From Streptomyces sp. MP131-18 (lineage in GTDB: Bacteria; Actinomycetota; Actinomycetes; Streptomycetales; Streptomycetaceae): a DNA stretch of 44,071 nucleotides. The notes beneath the pieces are model-generated. The model was not told the origin of the DNA and ran no database searches. It was given only the letters and a program-made list of their open reading frames with translations. The DNA is taken from assembly GCF_001984575.1 (NCBI RefSeq), contig NZ_LZNS01000001.1, positions 6,487,304 through 6,531,374 of the forward strand, in the 5' to 3' direction. The first letter of the stretch is position 1; the number at the start of each line of letters is the position of its first letter. Shown piece by piece: positions 16,461-25,831 of the stretch. Position numbers and translations under genes: made by a program.

Positions 16461-16961
16461 TCAGCCGGGGGCGAGACCGAGCGCCCGCGCCGCCACGTCG
16501 TACACCAACTGGTCGGCGGGCAGCCGGTTCTCCTTCAGCCGCTCCAGGTCGGCCGGGCCGAACCAGCCGTAGCGCGGATGTTTGGCCCACTCCAGCGCGG
16601 GCGCGTCCAGATCGCCCGCCACGTCCACGACGTAGTCCGCCTCGTGCCGCACGCCAAGGCCGTCGTCGCCCTCCCAGGTCAGCACGCCGAGGAACCTGCG
16701 GACGCGCCGCACCCGCCAGCCGGTCTCCTCCGTCACCTCGCGCACCAGCGTGTCCAGCAGCGACTCACCCGGCTCGACGTGCCCGCCGACGAGGTCCCAC
16801 GTGCTGGGGAACAGCCGCCTCGCCGCGGACCGGAACTGCGCGAACACCTCGCCGCGCCCGTTCAGGATCACCGCGCCCACGACCCACGACTGCCCAGGGC
16901 CCACAACGGGGAACGTGACGCCCTCGTCGACGACGATCCCCTCCGCGCGCCCGGCGCTCAC
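16461..16961 (-). CDS. Nudix hydrolase
   Basis: A 166-residue Nudix protein that hydrolyses a nucleoside-diphosphate-linked compound. The Nudix box GX5EX7REUXEEXGU is complete: GHVEPGESLLDTLVREVTEETGW (residues 60-82). The leading VDEGVTFPVVGPGQSWVVGAVILNG is typical of actinobacterial members. The GTG at 16959-16961 has GGGAG eight bases upstream and gives a normal length; a TTG start 114 bases upstream would overlap the next gene and is rejected. The specific substrate is not predictable. Confidence 0.87.
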   Translation of the reverse strand: MSAGRAEGIVVDEGVTFPVVGPGQSWVVGAVILNGRGEVFAQFRSAARRLFPSTWDLVGGHVEPGESLLDTLVREVTEETGWRVRRVRRFLGVLTWEGDDGLGVRHEADYVVDVAGDLDAPALEWAKHPRYGWFGPADLERLKENRLPADQLVYDVAARALGLAPG

Positions 16962-17061
16962 GCCGCACACTCCCGCCGGCTCACCCGGACGGGTGGGCAA
17001 CTCCCGTGCGCTCCGGGCCCGTACCCGCGTGACCTCCAGTTCGAGCGCGGCATCGCGCGGC

Positions 17062-17697
17062 TCAGCCGAAGCCAAGCTTCGCCTGCCGTACCTTGGCGAC
17101 CGCCTCCGGCTCGCCCTCCACCTCGACCCGCGCCGCCTCCTGGCGCCCCGACGCGAACAGCAGCAGCTCGCCCGGCTCCCCGGTGACCGTCACCACCGGC
17201 GCGCCCTTGTGGGCCACCACCGTCTGCCCGTTGGGCCGGCGCAGCACGAGACCGGCCGGGCTGCGGCGGCCCATGATCCGGCCCGCCGTCTCCAGACGCT
17301 TCCACAGCGCCTCCGCGAACACCCCGTCCAGCGGGCGCGGCGTCCACTCGGGCTGCGCGCGCCTGATGTCCTCGGCGTGGACGTAGAACTCCACCGTGTT
17401 CGCCGCCTCGTCGATCTGTTTCAGGGAGAACGGCGAGACCCGCGGCGGTCCTGTCCTGATCAGCTGGATCAGCTCGTCGTACGGCCGGGCCGCGAACTCG
17501 TTCCGCACGCGCTCGGACCGGGCCGCCAGGGGCTTGATGAGGATGCCCCCCGCCGCGTCCGCGCGGCGCTCGCGCACCACCAGGTGCGCGGCCAGGTCAC
17601 GGGCCGTCCACCCCTCGCACAGGGTGGGAGCCTCGGGGCCCGCGGACTCCAACAGATCCGCGAGCAGCAGACGTTCACGCTTGGCATGGGTTGACAT
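17062..17697 (-). CDS. TIGR03085 family protein (DinB/maleylpyruvate isomerase-like fold)
   Basis: A 211-residue protein matching the actinobacterial TIGR03085 family: it begins MSTHAKRERLLLADLLESAGPEAPTLCEGWTARDLAAHL and has the EFYVHAEDIRRAQPEWTPR segment. The N-terminal half resembles mycothiol-dependent DinB-like four-helix proteins, with candidate metal histidines in AAHLVVRE and YVHAEDIRR. The function is unknown. A TAGGGT -10 element lies six bases before the ATG, so the mRNA is probably leaderless. It is divergent from hisI. Confidence 0.85.
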   Translation of the reverse strand: MSTHAKRERLLLADLLESAGPEAPTLCEGWTARDLAAHLVVRERRADAAGGILIKPLAARSERVRNEFAARPYDELIQLIRTGPPRVSPFSLKQIDEAANTVEFYVHAEDIRRAQPEWTPRPLDGVFAEALWKRLETAGRIMGRRSPAGLVLRRPNGQTVVAHKGAPVVTVTGEPGELLLFASGRQEAARVEVEGEPEAVAKVRQAKLGFG

Positions 17698-17703
17698 GCA
17701 TCC

Positions 17704-17709
17704 ACCCTA
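17704..17709 (-). promoter_or_regulatory. -10 element TAGGGT for the TIGR03085 gene
   Basis: TAGGGT on the minus strand, six bases before the ATG at 17697. This spacing puts transcription start at or next to the start codon. No good -35 was seen. Confidence 0.5.
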
Positions 17710-17767
17710 ATCGCCCGCCTTCCGCAGCGGGCCACGCTCACCGCGTGCGGCGCGGCAGAATGGAGCC

Positions 17768-18130
17768 ATGTCCCGCATCCCGCCGTCCCTCGACCCGGCC
17801 ATCGCCGACCGCCTCAAGCGCACCGCCGACGGCCTGGTCGCCGCCATCGCCCAGCAGTACGACACCGGGGAGGTGCTGATGCTCGGCTGGATGGACGACG
17901 AGGCGCTGCGCCGGACGCTGACCACCGGCCGCTGCACCTACTGGAGCCGCAGCCGCCGCGAGTACTGGGTCAAGGGCGACACCTCGGGGCATGTCCAGCA
18001 CGTGAAGGCCGTCTCCCTCGACTGCGACGGCGACACCGTTCTCGTCCAGGTCGACCAGGTCGGTGGCGCTTGTCATACCGGTGACCGCACCTGCTTCGAC
18101 GCCGGCCGGCTCCCCCTGATGGAGCAGTAG
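17768..18130 (+). CDS. hisI: Phosphoribosyl-AMP cyclohydrolase
   Basis: A 120-residue enzyme opening the adenine ring of PR-AMP in histidine biosynthesis (third step). Family features: VLMLGWMDDEALRRTLTTG, YWSRSRREYWVKGDTSGH and the zinc/magnesium site around DCDGDTVLVQVDQ, GGACHTGDRTCF with Cys in DCD, ACH and TCF. Length is that of a stand-alone HisI, without a HisE pyrophosphohydrolase domain. A CAGAAT -10-like element lies six bases upstream of the ATG and GGAG overlaps that space. It is 11 bases upstream of trpE. Confidence 0.95.
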   Translation: MSRIPPSLDPAIADRLKRTADGLVAAIAQQYDTGEVLMLGWMDDEALRRTLTTGRCTYWSRSRREYWVKGDTSGHVQHVKAVSLDCDGDTVLVQVDQVGGACHTGDRTCFDAGRLPLMEQ

Positions 18131-18133
18131 GCT
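18128..18133 (+). promoter_or_regulatory. -10 element TAGGCT for trpE overlapping the hisI stop
   Basis: TAGGCT includes the hisI stop codon TAG and lies eight bases before the trpE ATG. No ribosome-binding site is seen in the 11-base gap, so trpE may have its own leaderless transcript as well as read-through from hisI. Confidence 0.45.
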
Positions 18134-18141
18134 CAGCGGCC

Positions 18142-19653
18142 ATGACGACGCCAGACCTCGACCGTTTCCGGGCACTCGCCAAGGAGCGCCGCGTCATTCC
18201 GGTCACCCGTCGCCTCCTCGCCGACGGCGACACCCCGATCGCGCTCTACCGCAAGCTGGCCGCCGAGCGCCCCGGCACCTTCCTGCTGGAATCCGCGGAG
18301 AACGGGCGCACCTGGTCCCGTTACTCCTTCATCGGCGTCTCCAGCATGGCCACCCTGACCGTGCGCGAGGGGCGGACACACTGGCTGGGCACGCCGCCGG
18401 TGTCCGTGCCCGTGGACGGCGATCCGCTGGAGGTCCTGCGCGAGACCATCGAGGTCCTGCACACCCCGCACGACCCGCAGCTGCCGCCGTTCACCGGCGG
18501 CATGGTCGGCTACCTCGGCTACGACGTCGTCCGCCGCCTCGAATCGGTCGGCGACAGCGCCCGCGACGACCTGCGGCTGCCCGAGCTGACCATGCTCCTC
18601 ACCTCCGACCTGGCCGTCGTCGACCACCGCGACGGCACGGTGCTGCTGATCGCCAACGCCATAAACCACAACGATCTGGAGACGGGGGCCGACGAGGCGT
18701 ACGCCGACGCCGTGCGCCGCCTCGACCGGATGACCGCGCGCCTGGCCGACCCCGCGCCCTCGGCCGCCGTCGCGCTGCCCGCCTCCGAGCTGCCGCCGCA
18801 CACCGTCCCCTGGGGCGGTCCCGACTACCAGCGGGCCGTGGAGACCGTGAAGGAGTACATCCGCGCGGGCGACGCGTTCCAGGTCGTGCCCTCGCAGCGC
18901 TTCGAGACGCCCTGCCCCGCGAGCGCCCTCGACGTCTACCGGGTGCTGCGGACCACCAACCCGAGCCCGTACATGTACCTGTTCAGGTTCGAGGGCGAGG
19001 ACGGGCCGTTCGACGTGGTCGGCTCCAGCCCCGAGGCGCTGGTGAAGGTCGAGGACGGCCGGGCCATGCTGCACCCCATCGCCGGCACCAGGCCGCGCGG
19101 CACCACCCCGCGGCAGGACGCGACCCTCGGCGAGGAGCTGCTGGCCGACCCCAAGGAGCGCGCCGAGCACCTGATGCTCGTCGACCTCGGCCGCAACGAC
19201 CTGGGCCGGGTCTGCGCCCCCGGCTCCGTCGAGGTCGTCGACTTCATGTCGGTGGAGCGCTACAGCCACGTCATGCACATCGTGTCCACCGTCACCGGCC
19301 GCCTCGCCGAAGGGCGTACCGCGTTCGACGCGCTGACCGCCTGCTTCCCCGCCGGAACGCTGTCCGGGGCGCCCAAGCCACGCGCGCTCCAGATCATCGA
19401 GGAGATCGAGCCCACCCGGCGCGGCATCTACGGCGGCTGCGTCGGCTACCTCGACTTCGCGGGGAACGCCGACACCGCCATCGCCATCCGCACCGCCCTG
19501 CTGCGTGACGGCACCGCCTACGTCCAGGCAGGTGCGGGTGTCGTCGCCGACTCCGACCCCGTCGCCGAGGACACCGAGTGCGGAAACAAGGCGGCGGCCG
19601 TTCTCAGGGCGGTCGCCACCGCGGGGAAGCTGCACGGTAGCGTGGAAGAGTGA
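18142..19653 (+). CDS. trpE: Anthranilate synthase component I
   Basis: A 503-residue enzyme converting chorismate to anthranilate with the glutaminase subunit. The Trp feedback element LLES is at about residues 50-53 (TFLLESAENGRTWSRYSF). The chorismate-binding domain covers about 225-490 with GSSPEALVKV, HPIAGTRPRG, DLGRNDLGRV and FPAGTLSGAPKPRA. It is not fused to TrpG, and neither trpG nor trpD is in the window. No leader peptide or attenuator is present upstream because only 11 bases separate it from hisI. The stop overlaps the next gene as GTGA. Confidence 0.96.
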   Translation: MTTPDLDRFRALAKERRVIPVTRRLLADGDTPIALYRKLAAERPGTFLLESAENGRTWSRYSFIGVSSMATLTVREGRTHWLGTPPVSVPVDGDPLEVLRETIEVLHTPHDPQLPPFTGGMVGYLGYDVVRRLESVGDSARDDLRLPELTMLLTSDLAVVDHRDGTVLLIANAINHNDLETGADEAYADAVRRLDRMTARLADPAPSAAVALPASELPPHTVPWGGPDYQRAVETVKEYIRAGDAFQVVPSQRFETPCPASALDVYRVLRTTNPSPYMYLFRFEGEDGPFDVVGSSPEALVKVEDGRAMLHPIAGTRPRGTTPRQDATLGEELLADPKERAEHLMLVDLGRNDLGRVCAPGSVEVVDFMSVERYSHVMHIVSTVTGRLAEGRTAFDALTACFPAGTLSGAPKPRALQIIEEIEPTRRGIYGGCVGYLDFAGNADTAIAIRTALLRDGTAYVQAGAGVVADSDPVAEDTECGNKAAAVLRAVATAGKLHGSVEE

Positions 19654-20258
19654 AGCGTGACCCCGCCGCCGGCAGCAGCACCAGCGCGACGCGCCGTTCG
19701 CTCGGCGCCGCGCTGCTCAGCGGCGCGGCCGGGGCCGCCATCGTCCTCGTCTCCGCCGGGCAGACCTGGGGCGAGGCCGAGGCCGCCGTGGCGGGCGCCG
19801 AGCTGCCCGTGACCGCGAGCGGCAGCGACGTGTCGGGACTGCCGAGCGCCCTGGCGCTGGTCGGACTCGCCGCGCTGGTCGCGGTGTTCGCGGTCCGCCG
19901 CACCGGCCGCGTCGTCGTCGCCTCCCTGCTCGCCCTCAGCGGTGCGGGCGCCATCGGCGCCGCCCTGATCGGCGCGAGCGACACCGCGGCCCTGGAGGAC
20001 CGCGCGGCCGAGACGATGGGCCTGGCCGAGGCCGCCGTCACCGGTGTCGGCCACACCGGGTGGCCGTGGTTCTCCGCGTTCGGCGGGCTGCTGCTGCTGT
20101 GCGCGGGGCTGCTGGCCCTCAGCTACGGCCGGCAGTGGCCCGCGATGTCCGGCAGGTACGAGCGGGCCGCCCGCCGCGCCCCGCGGCGCGAGGAGAGCGG
20201 CTCCGACCGGCCCGAGGACATATGGCGCGCCCTCGACCGCGGCGAGGACCCGACGTAG
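19650..20258 (+). CDS. Trp-region membrane protein, TIGR02234 family
   Basis: A 202-residue membrane protein with about four helices (roughly 16-35, 62-80, 86-108 and 135-158) and a basic, disordered C-terminal tail ending in SGSDRPEDIWRALDRGEDPT. It fits the actinobacterial family found beside trp genes (SAGQTWGEA, WPWFSAFGG). The function is not known. The GTG start overlaps the trpE stop, so the two are translationally coupled, which argues for a job linked to tryptophan synthesis or its control. Confidence 0.85.
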   Translation: MKRDPAAGSSTSATRRSLGAALLSGAAGAAIVLVSAGQTWGEAEAAVAGAELPVTASGSDVSGLPSALALVGLAALVAVFAVRRTGRVVVASLLALSGAGAIGAALIGASDTAALEDRAAETMGLAEAAVTGVGHTGWPWFSAFGGLLLLCAGLLALSYGRQWPAMSGRYERAARRAPRREESGSDRPEDIWRALDRGEDPT

Positions 20259-20296
20259 GTCCGGCCTGGCCGGGCCCGTTCGCCGGGTTGTCCGAG

Positions 20297-20319
20297 CCGC
20301 CTGCCACAATGGCAGGCGG
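20297..20319 (+). terminator. Perfect hairpin upstream of the HGxxPAAW gene
   Basis: CCGCCTGCCA-CAA-TGGCAGGCGG, a 10-bp stem with a 3-base loop and no T-tract, 38 bases after the TIGR02234 stop. Likely a terminator of the trpE transcript, or a 5' structure of the next gene. Confidence 0.55.
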
Positions 20320-20366
20320 GCGCACCGAGGGAACGCACCCACGATCCTGACCACGAGGAGCAGCAC

Positions 20367-20669
20367 ATGGCGGGCCGCCACTATCACCACGGAAACAGCC
20401 CTGCGGCCTGGACGGCCGTCCTCATCATCTTCGTCGGCTTCTCCATCGGCAGCGCCTACACGGTGATGGCCGAGCCGCTCGGCGTGCTCGCCGGCGCCGT
20501 CGTCGTCGCGCTCGGCGGCGTCGTCGGTCTGGTGATGCGCGCGATGGGCCTCGGCCAGGCCCCGGCACCGGCCAGGCCGACCACCACCGCAGCCGGCAGC
20601 GGTGCGGCCGCGGCGACCGTGCCCGCCCCGGCCACCGGGGAGCAGGAGCAGGCCGCCGTCAGCAGCTGA
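20367..20669 (+). CDS. HGxxPAAW family small membrane protein
   Basis: A 100-residue actinobacterial protein carrying the family signature HGNSPAAW near residues 8-15. Two helices follow (about 16-33 and 38-58), then an Ala/Thr/Pro-rich tail. The function is unknown. GAGGAG six bases before the ATG sets the start. It has its own strong terminator downstream, so it is probably a separate transcription unit within the trp region. Confidence 0.85.
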   Translation: MAGRHYHHGNSPAAWTAVLIIFVGFSIGSAYTVMAEPLGVLAGAVVVALGGVVGLVMRAMGLGQAPAPARPTTTAAGSGAAAATVPAPATGEQEQAAVSS

Positions 20670-20686
20670 CGGCCGGACCCCGGCTG

Positions 20687-20724
20687 CGGCCGGGCGCGCG
20701 GCGCGCCGCGCGCCCGGCCGTTTT
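20687..20724 (+). terminator. Rho-independent terminator after the HGxxPAAW gene
   Basis: A near-continuous 34-bp palindrome (16-bp arms 20687-20702 / 20705-20720) followed by TTTT at 20721-20724. It is the clearest intrinsic terminator in the window. Confidence 0.9.
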
Positions 20725-20757
20725 GCGCCGGCGCGGGCGCGCCCCGATGCTGGTCGC

Positions 20758-21171
20758 GTGCCCATCCGCCTCCGCCCGCCGGCCGCGGCCGGCGCGCCCC
20801 TGGCCGTCCTCGCGGCGGCCGCCGCCGCGTTCTGCTACGTGGCCCTCGTCGACCCTAATCAGCCGGGCCATTACCCGGCCTGCCCCGTGCTGTCCCTCAC
20901 CGGCCTGCACTGTCCCGGCTGCGGCGGGCTGCGCAGCGCGCACGCCCTTGCGCACGGCGACCCGGTTGCCGCGCTCAAGGCCAACGCCCTGGCGGTGGCG
21001 GGCTGCGCCGTCGCCGCCGTGGTCCTCTTCGTCCGGTTGGCCGGGGCGCTGCGCGGAAGCGCAGGATCCCGGTGGGTCCCCCGGGCGGCGCACGGCCTGG
21101 CGCTGGGCGCTGCTGTCTTCGTGTTCACGCTCCTGCGGAATCTGCCCGTGGGCGCCACCCTGGTGCCCTGA
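20758..21171 (+). CDS. DUF2752 membrane protein
   Basis: A 137-residue protein with three helices (about 9-28, 72-95 and 108-126). The DUF2752 signature CPxxxxTGxxCPGCGGLRxxHAL is seen as CPVLSLTGLHCPGCGGLRSAHALAHGD. The Cys-Pro-Gly-Cys-Gly knuckle may bind metal or be redox active; the function is unknown. GTG start; GATGCT at 20746-20751 is a plausible -10 six bases upstream, which would make the mRNA leaderless right after the terminator of the previous gene. Confidence 0.85.
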   Translation: MPIRLRPPAAAGAPLAVLAAAAAAFCYVALVDPNQPGHYPACPVLSLTGLHCPGCGGLRSAHALAHGDPVAALKANALAVAGCAVAAVVLFVRLAGALRGSAGSRWVPRAAHGLALGAAVFVFTLLRNLPVGATLVP

Positions 21172-21192
21172 CGTGTCCTGAGCAAGGCGTCA

Positions 21193-21217
21193 CAGGCGGA
21201 TGCGAACCCTCCGCCTG
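21193..21217 (+). terminator. Hairpin upstream of trpC
   Basis: CAGGCGGA / TCCGCCTG 8-bp stem with a 9-base loop, between DUF2752 and trpC. Probably ends the DUF2752 mRNA; a -10-like GATACC follows just downstream. No leader peptide rich in Trp codons was seen, so attenuation is not supported. Confidence 0.5.
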
Positions 21218-21265
21218 CCGCCCGATACCATCGAAGTGTTTGACCGACAGGAAGGGGCCAGTCGC

Positions 21266-22072
21266 GTGAGTGTGCTCGACGAGATCATCGACGGAGTCCG
21301 CGCCGACCTGGCCGAGCGGCAGGCACGCGTCAGCCTCGACGACCTGAAGGCCGCCGCGGCCAGGGCCCCGCAGGCCAAGGACGGGGTGGCCGCCCTCAAG
21401 GGCGACAGCGTCACGGTGATCTGCGAGGTCAAGAGGTCGAGCCCCTCCAAGGGGGCGCTGGCCGCCATTGCCGACCCGGCCGGTCTTGCCGCCGACTACG
21501 AGGCGGGCGGCGCCGCGGCGATTTCCGTGCTGACCGAGCGGCGCCGCTTCGGCGGCTCGCTGGAGGACCTGGCCGCCGTCCGGGCCCGGGTCGACGTTCC
21601 CGTGCTGCGCAAGGACTTCGTCGTCACCGCCTACCAGTTGTGGGAGGCGCGGGCGCACGGCGCCGACCTGGTGCTGCTGATCGTGGCGGCCCTGGAGCAG
21701 GAGGCCCTGGTGTCGCTGGTGGAGCGGGCCGAGTCCATCGGGCTCACCCCGCTCGTCGAGGCGCACGACGAGGAGGAGGCCGAGCGGGCGCTCGACGCGG
21801 GGGCGAAGATCATCGGGATCAATGCGCGGGATCTGAAGACCCTGGAGGTCGACCGGTCCACCTTCGCGCGCGTCGCACCCGAGGTCCCCGACCACATCGT
21901 CAAGGTCGCCGAGTCCGGCGTGCGCGGCCCGCACGATCTGATCGCCTACGCCAACGACGGCGCCGACGCCGTGCTGGTGGGCGAGTCCCTGGTGACCGGC
22001 GGCGATCCGCGGTCCGCCGTGGCCGACCTGGTCGCCGCGGGCGCCCACCCCGCGCTGCGGCAGGGGCGCTGA
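21266..22072 (+). CDS. trpC: Indole-3-glycerol phosphate synthase
   Basis: A 268-residue (beta/alpha)8 enzyme making indole-3-glycerol phosphate from CdRP. The start MSVLDEIIDGVRADLAERQ is typical. Catalytic segments are ICEVKRSSPSKG (Lys, phosphate), VLRKDFVV (Lys), INARDLKTLEVD and VAESGV (Glu, Ser). GTG start with GAAGGGG upstream; a longer frame from 21200 covers the promoter region and is not used. First gene of trpC-trpM-trpB-trpA. No fused TrpF domain. Confidence 0.95.
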   Translation: MSVLDEIIDGVRADLAERQARVSLDDLKAAAARAPQAKDGVAALKGDSVTVICEVKRSSPSKGALAAIADPAGLAADYEAGGAAAISVLTERRRFGGSLEDLAAVRARVDVPVLRKDFVVTAYQLWEARAHGADLVLLIVAALEQEALVSLVERAESIGLTPLVEAHDEEEAERALDAGAKIIGINARDLKTLEVDRSTFARVAPEVPDHIVKVAESGVRGPHDLIAYANDGADAVLVGESLVTGGDPRSAVADLVAAGAHPALRQGR

Positions 22073-22077
22073 CGCCG

Positions 22078-22290
22078 GTGCCCGCTCCGCTCACCGCCGA
22101 CCGCGACCCGGCCCGCGGCACCCGCCCCCGCGGGTGCCGGGCCCCGGCGCGGCGCGTGCTGGGGCGGCGGGTCCGCTATCACATCGGCTGCGAGCCCGGC
22201 CAGATCAACGGCCGCCGATGGCATGAGGCCGCCGGGGGCACCGCCCGGCCCTGCCCGGTCACCGTCGCCGCGCCGCGGCGCGCCGCCTGA
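22078..22290 (+). CDS. trpM: TrpM small protein of the trp operon
   Basis: A 70-residue basic protein starting at a GTG five bases after the trpC stop. The conserved core is RGCRAPARRVLGRRVRY followed by IGCEPGQINGRRW, which I recognise as the Streptomyces TrpM family. In S. coelicolor TrpM is a small protein reported to modulate tryptophan biosynthesis and differentiation. The tail (about residues 50-70) is low-complexity. It is easily missed by gene finders because a longer frame in another register of trpC overlaps it. Placement between trpC and trpB is the known one. Confidence 0.8.
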   Translation: MPAPLTADRDPARGTRPRGCRAPARRVLGRRVRYHIGCEPGQINGRRWHEAAGGTARPCPVTVAAPRRAA

Positions 22291-22329
22291 CGCGCGGCCC
22301 GCGGCTCCCGCGGCCGGCCGCCGGGCGGA

Positions 22330-22345
22330 GGACCGCAGGCGGTCC
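22330..22345 (+). other. Hairpin in the trpM-trpB spacer
   Basis: GGACCGC-AG-GCGGTCC, a 7-bp stem, in the 138-base gap between trpM and trpB. trpB has AGGAGG ten bases before its ATG. The gap is large for this operon and could hold an internal processing or promoter site; nothing decisive is visible. Confidence 0.4.
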
Positions 22346-22428
22346 GGCGTGCCGCCGGGACAGCCCCGTTCGTCCGCATTCATCCGCGTCGTCGCATTCG
22401 TGCCACTCTGCCAGGAGGCTCCGTCCGC

Positions 22429-23666
<1,238 letters not shown>

Positions 23667-23670
<4 letters not shown>

Positions 23671-24485
23671 GCGGCAAGGCACAGGCGCTGAGCGAGGCGC
23701 TCGCCGCCACCCGGCGCGAGGGGCGCGCCGCCCTCATCGGCTACTACCCGGCCGGGTTCCCCGCGCTGGAGAGCGGCATCCGGGCGGTGACCGCCATGGT
23801 GGAGGGCGGCTGCGACATCGTCGAGATCGGCCTGCCGCACAGCGACCCGGTCCTGGACGGCCCGGTGATCCAGACCGCGGACGACATCGCGCTGCGCGGC
23901 GGTATCCGCATCGCCGGCGTGCTGCGCACGGTCCGGGAGGTGCACGCGGCGACCGGCGTTCCCGTGCTGTGCATGACCTACTGGAATCCGGTGGACCGCT
24001 ACGGTCCCGAGCGGTTCGCCGCCGAGCTGGCCGAGGCGGGCGGTGCCGGCTGCATCCTGCCGGACCTGCCGCTCGAGGAGTCCGAGCCGTGGCGCAAGGC
24101 GGCCGAACGGCACGGTCTCGCGACTGTCTTCGTGGTGGCGCCCAGCAGCAGGGACGCGCGCATCGCGGGGATCACGGACGTGGGCAGCGGCTTCGTGTAC
24201 GCGGCGTCGCTGATGGGCGTGACCGGGACGAGGGAGTCCGTCAGCCGTGACGCGGCCGATCTGGTGCGCCGCATCCGGGCCACGACCGAGCTGCCGGTGT
24301 GCGTCGGCCTCGGGGTGTCGAACGCGGTGCAGGCTTCGGAGGTCGCCGCGTTCGCCGACGGCGTGATCGTCGGCTCGGCGTTCGTGCGGCGGGTCCTGGA
24401 CCACGCCGACGACGAGGGCGCGGCCCTGCGGGAGCTGCGTTCCCTGGCCCAGGACCTGGTTCAGGGCGTCCGCTGCCGGACCTGA
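23667..24485 (+). CDS. trpA: Tryptophan synthase alpha chain
   Basis: A 272-residue (beta/alpha)8 enzyme splitting indole-3-glycerol phosphate to indole and glyceraldehyde 3-phosphate. Catalytic Glu53 and Asp64 lie in IVEIGLPHSDPVLDGPVIQ. The phosphate-binding loops GFVYAASLMGVTG and VCVGLGVSNAVQA are present. The 'LPHSDP' in place of the more usual 'VPFSDP' is a modest variation. GTG start overlapping the trpB stop. Last gene of the operon, with a strong terminator following. Confidence 0.96.
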
Positions 24486-24508
24486 CCGGCGCGTTACCGG
24501 CGCGTTTC

Positions 24509-24540
24509 CGGCCCCCGGCCCGTGTGCCGGCCGGGGGCCG
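24509..24540 (+). terminator. Terminator of trpC-trpM-trpB-trpA
   Basis: Perfect 12-bp stem (24509-24520 / 24529-24540) with an 8-base loop, then TTCCCC, 23 bases after the trpA stop. Confidence 0.8.
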
Positions 24541-24561
24541 TTCCCCGATACAGTCGAGCGC

Positions 24562-25779
24562 ATGGGGAATCAGGGGGAGGCGGACCACGCGCCGTGGGAG
24601 CCGCCGACGGTGGTCGAACATCAGCTGTACCAGGCGGGGCTCGGGGGAGACTGGCCGGCGTTCTTCGACGTGCTGGCCGGCACGGACCTGTACTTTCCCA
24701 TGTCGCGCGAGCTGATGGACGCGGTGCCCGGCACCATCCCGTTCCGGCCGTTCCGGGACCCGAAGTTCGACGGGCTCGCCCTGGCCGTCTTCACCCGCGG
24801 GCTGCTCACGCCGCCGTCCGGGGACCAGGTCTTCGAGCGCAGCGACCTGGCGTCCCTCGCCAAGGTGTGGCCCAAGACGGTCCGCTGGCTGGCGGTCAAC
24901 CCGGGCACGCCCGCCGAGGCGTTCCTCCCCGCGGACCCCAAGCGGTGGAAGAAGCACGGCAAGCACTCGGTGCCCGAGCACCGGCTGAAGACGCTGTGGA
25001 CCGGCCACCGGCACGGCTCGCTCGCGCACGGCATGGCCTGCGGCGCGATGCTGATGGTCAACAACGGCGCCATCTGGAATCACCTCGGCTGGCAGTGGGG
25101 CGGCTACACCGAGGAGAAGGAGCTGCTGAAGCGCTGGTGGGGCGTGACCGGGCGGGCGGGGTGGCTGGAGATCGTCGAGCAGCTGCTGCGCGGCGATGTC
25201 GTCTCCCCGGCCTGGGAGTTCGCGCTGCGTGTCCGCCAGGCGCTGGTGCAGGAGTACGGCGTGCCGCCCGACGCGGTGCGGTGGCGGGAGACGGCGGAAC
25301 GCGTGCTGGTGTCCAGGACCGCGGAGGTCGTGGACCAGACCGGCAAGCCGCCGGAGTTCGACCTCGACGCGGACATCGCCCTGGTGCAGGACCTCATCGG
25401 CCGCATCCTGCGCTACGAGGCGCGGTTCCGCGCCGACGGGCTGCTGCACGGCGACATGTGCGTGCGTTCGGTGCTCGCCTGGGACTTCGGCCGGGCCTCC
25501 TGTATGGCGCGCTGGGGCCTGGGGGCGCGCTACGCCGAGCGGCAGGAGAGCGAACGGGCGCTGCTGCGGGCGGGAGAGGCCAGCCGGCAGGTGTACCGCT
25601 CGTGGGCCGAGTTCGCCATCGGCTTCGTGCTGGGCCGCTGCCTGCACTTCGACAGCGAGGAGTTCGGCGACTGGTACACGGACATGGTGGCCGTGCACCA
25701 GATCCTGAGCACCGATCCGGAGAGCCCGTGGCTCAGCGTGCCGTGGGAGCAGTCGCCCGCGGATCTTACGGAACGCTGA
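24562..25779 (+). CDS. DUF1266 protein with SseB-like N-terminus
   Basis: A 405-residue cytoplasmic protein. The C-terminal DUF1266 domain (about 140-385) shows AMLMVNNGAIWNHLGWQWGGYTEEKELLKRWWG, the WDFGRASCMARWGLGARY block and WAEFAIGFVLGRCLHF. The N-terminal ~90 residues (AGLGGDWPAFFDVLAGTDLYFP) resemble the SseB-like domain often joined to DUF1266. In Streptomyces such proteins are numerous, and their function is unknown; some DUF1266/SseB proteins lie near secretion or conflict genes. A GATACA element lies 10 bases before the ATG with no ribosome-binding site. It sits alone after the trp terminator. Confidence 0.75.
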   Translation: MGNQGEADHAPWEPPTVVEHQLYQAGLGGDWPAFFDVLAGTDLYFPMSRELMDAVPGTIPFRPFRDPKFDGLALAVFTRGLLTPPSGDQVFERSDLASLAKVWPKTVRWLAVNPGTPAEAFLPADPKRWKKHGKHSVPEHRLKTLWTGHRHGSLAHGMACGAMLMVNNGAIWNHLGWQWGGYTEEKELLKRWWGVTGRAGWLEIVEQLLRGDVVSPAWEFALRVRQALVQEYGVPPDAVRWRETAERVLVSRTAEVVDQTGKPPEFDLDADIALVQDLIGRILRYEARFRADGLLHGDMCVRSVLAWDFGRASCMARWGLGARYAERQESERALLRAGEASRQVYRSWAEFAIGFVLGRCLHFDSEEFGDWYTDMVAVHQILSTDPESPWLSVPWEQSPADLTER

Positions 25780-25819
25780 CGCCGGGCCACGCCTGCTCCC
25801 CCGGCGCCGCCCGCGTGGC

Positions 25820-25825
25820 TAGCGT
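25820..25825 (+). promoter_or_regulatory. -10 element TAGCGT for the epimerase gene
   Basis: TAGCGT six bases before the ATG at 25832. No ribosome-binding site is seen, so a leaderless mRNA is likely. Confidence 0.5.
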
Positions 25826-25831
25826 GCTGGC

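Noticed and set aside
16962..17075. TTG start giving a 204-residue Nudix protein
   Set aside because: It overlaps the upstream gene and adds residues not seen in relatives; GTG 16961 has a ribosome-binding site.
21172..21265. Trp attenuator or T-box before trpC
   Set aside because: Only a simple hairpin is present; no short frame with consecutive Trp codons and no alternative pairing was found.
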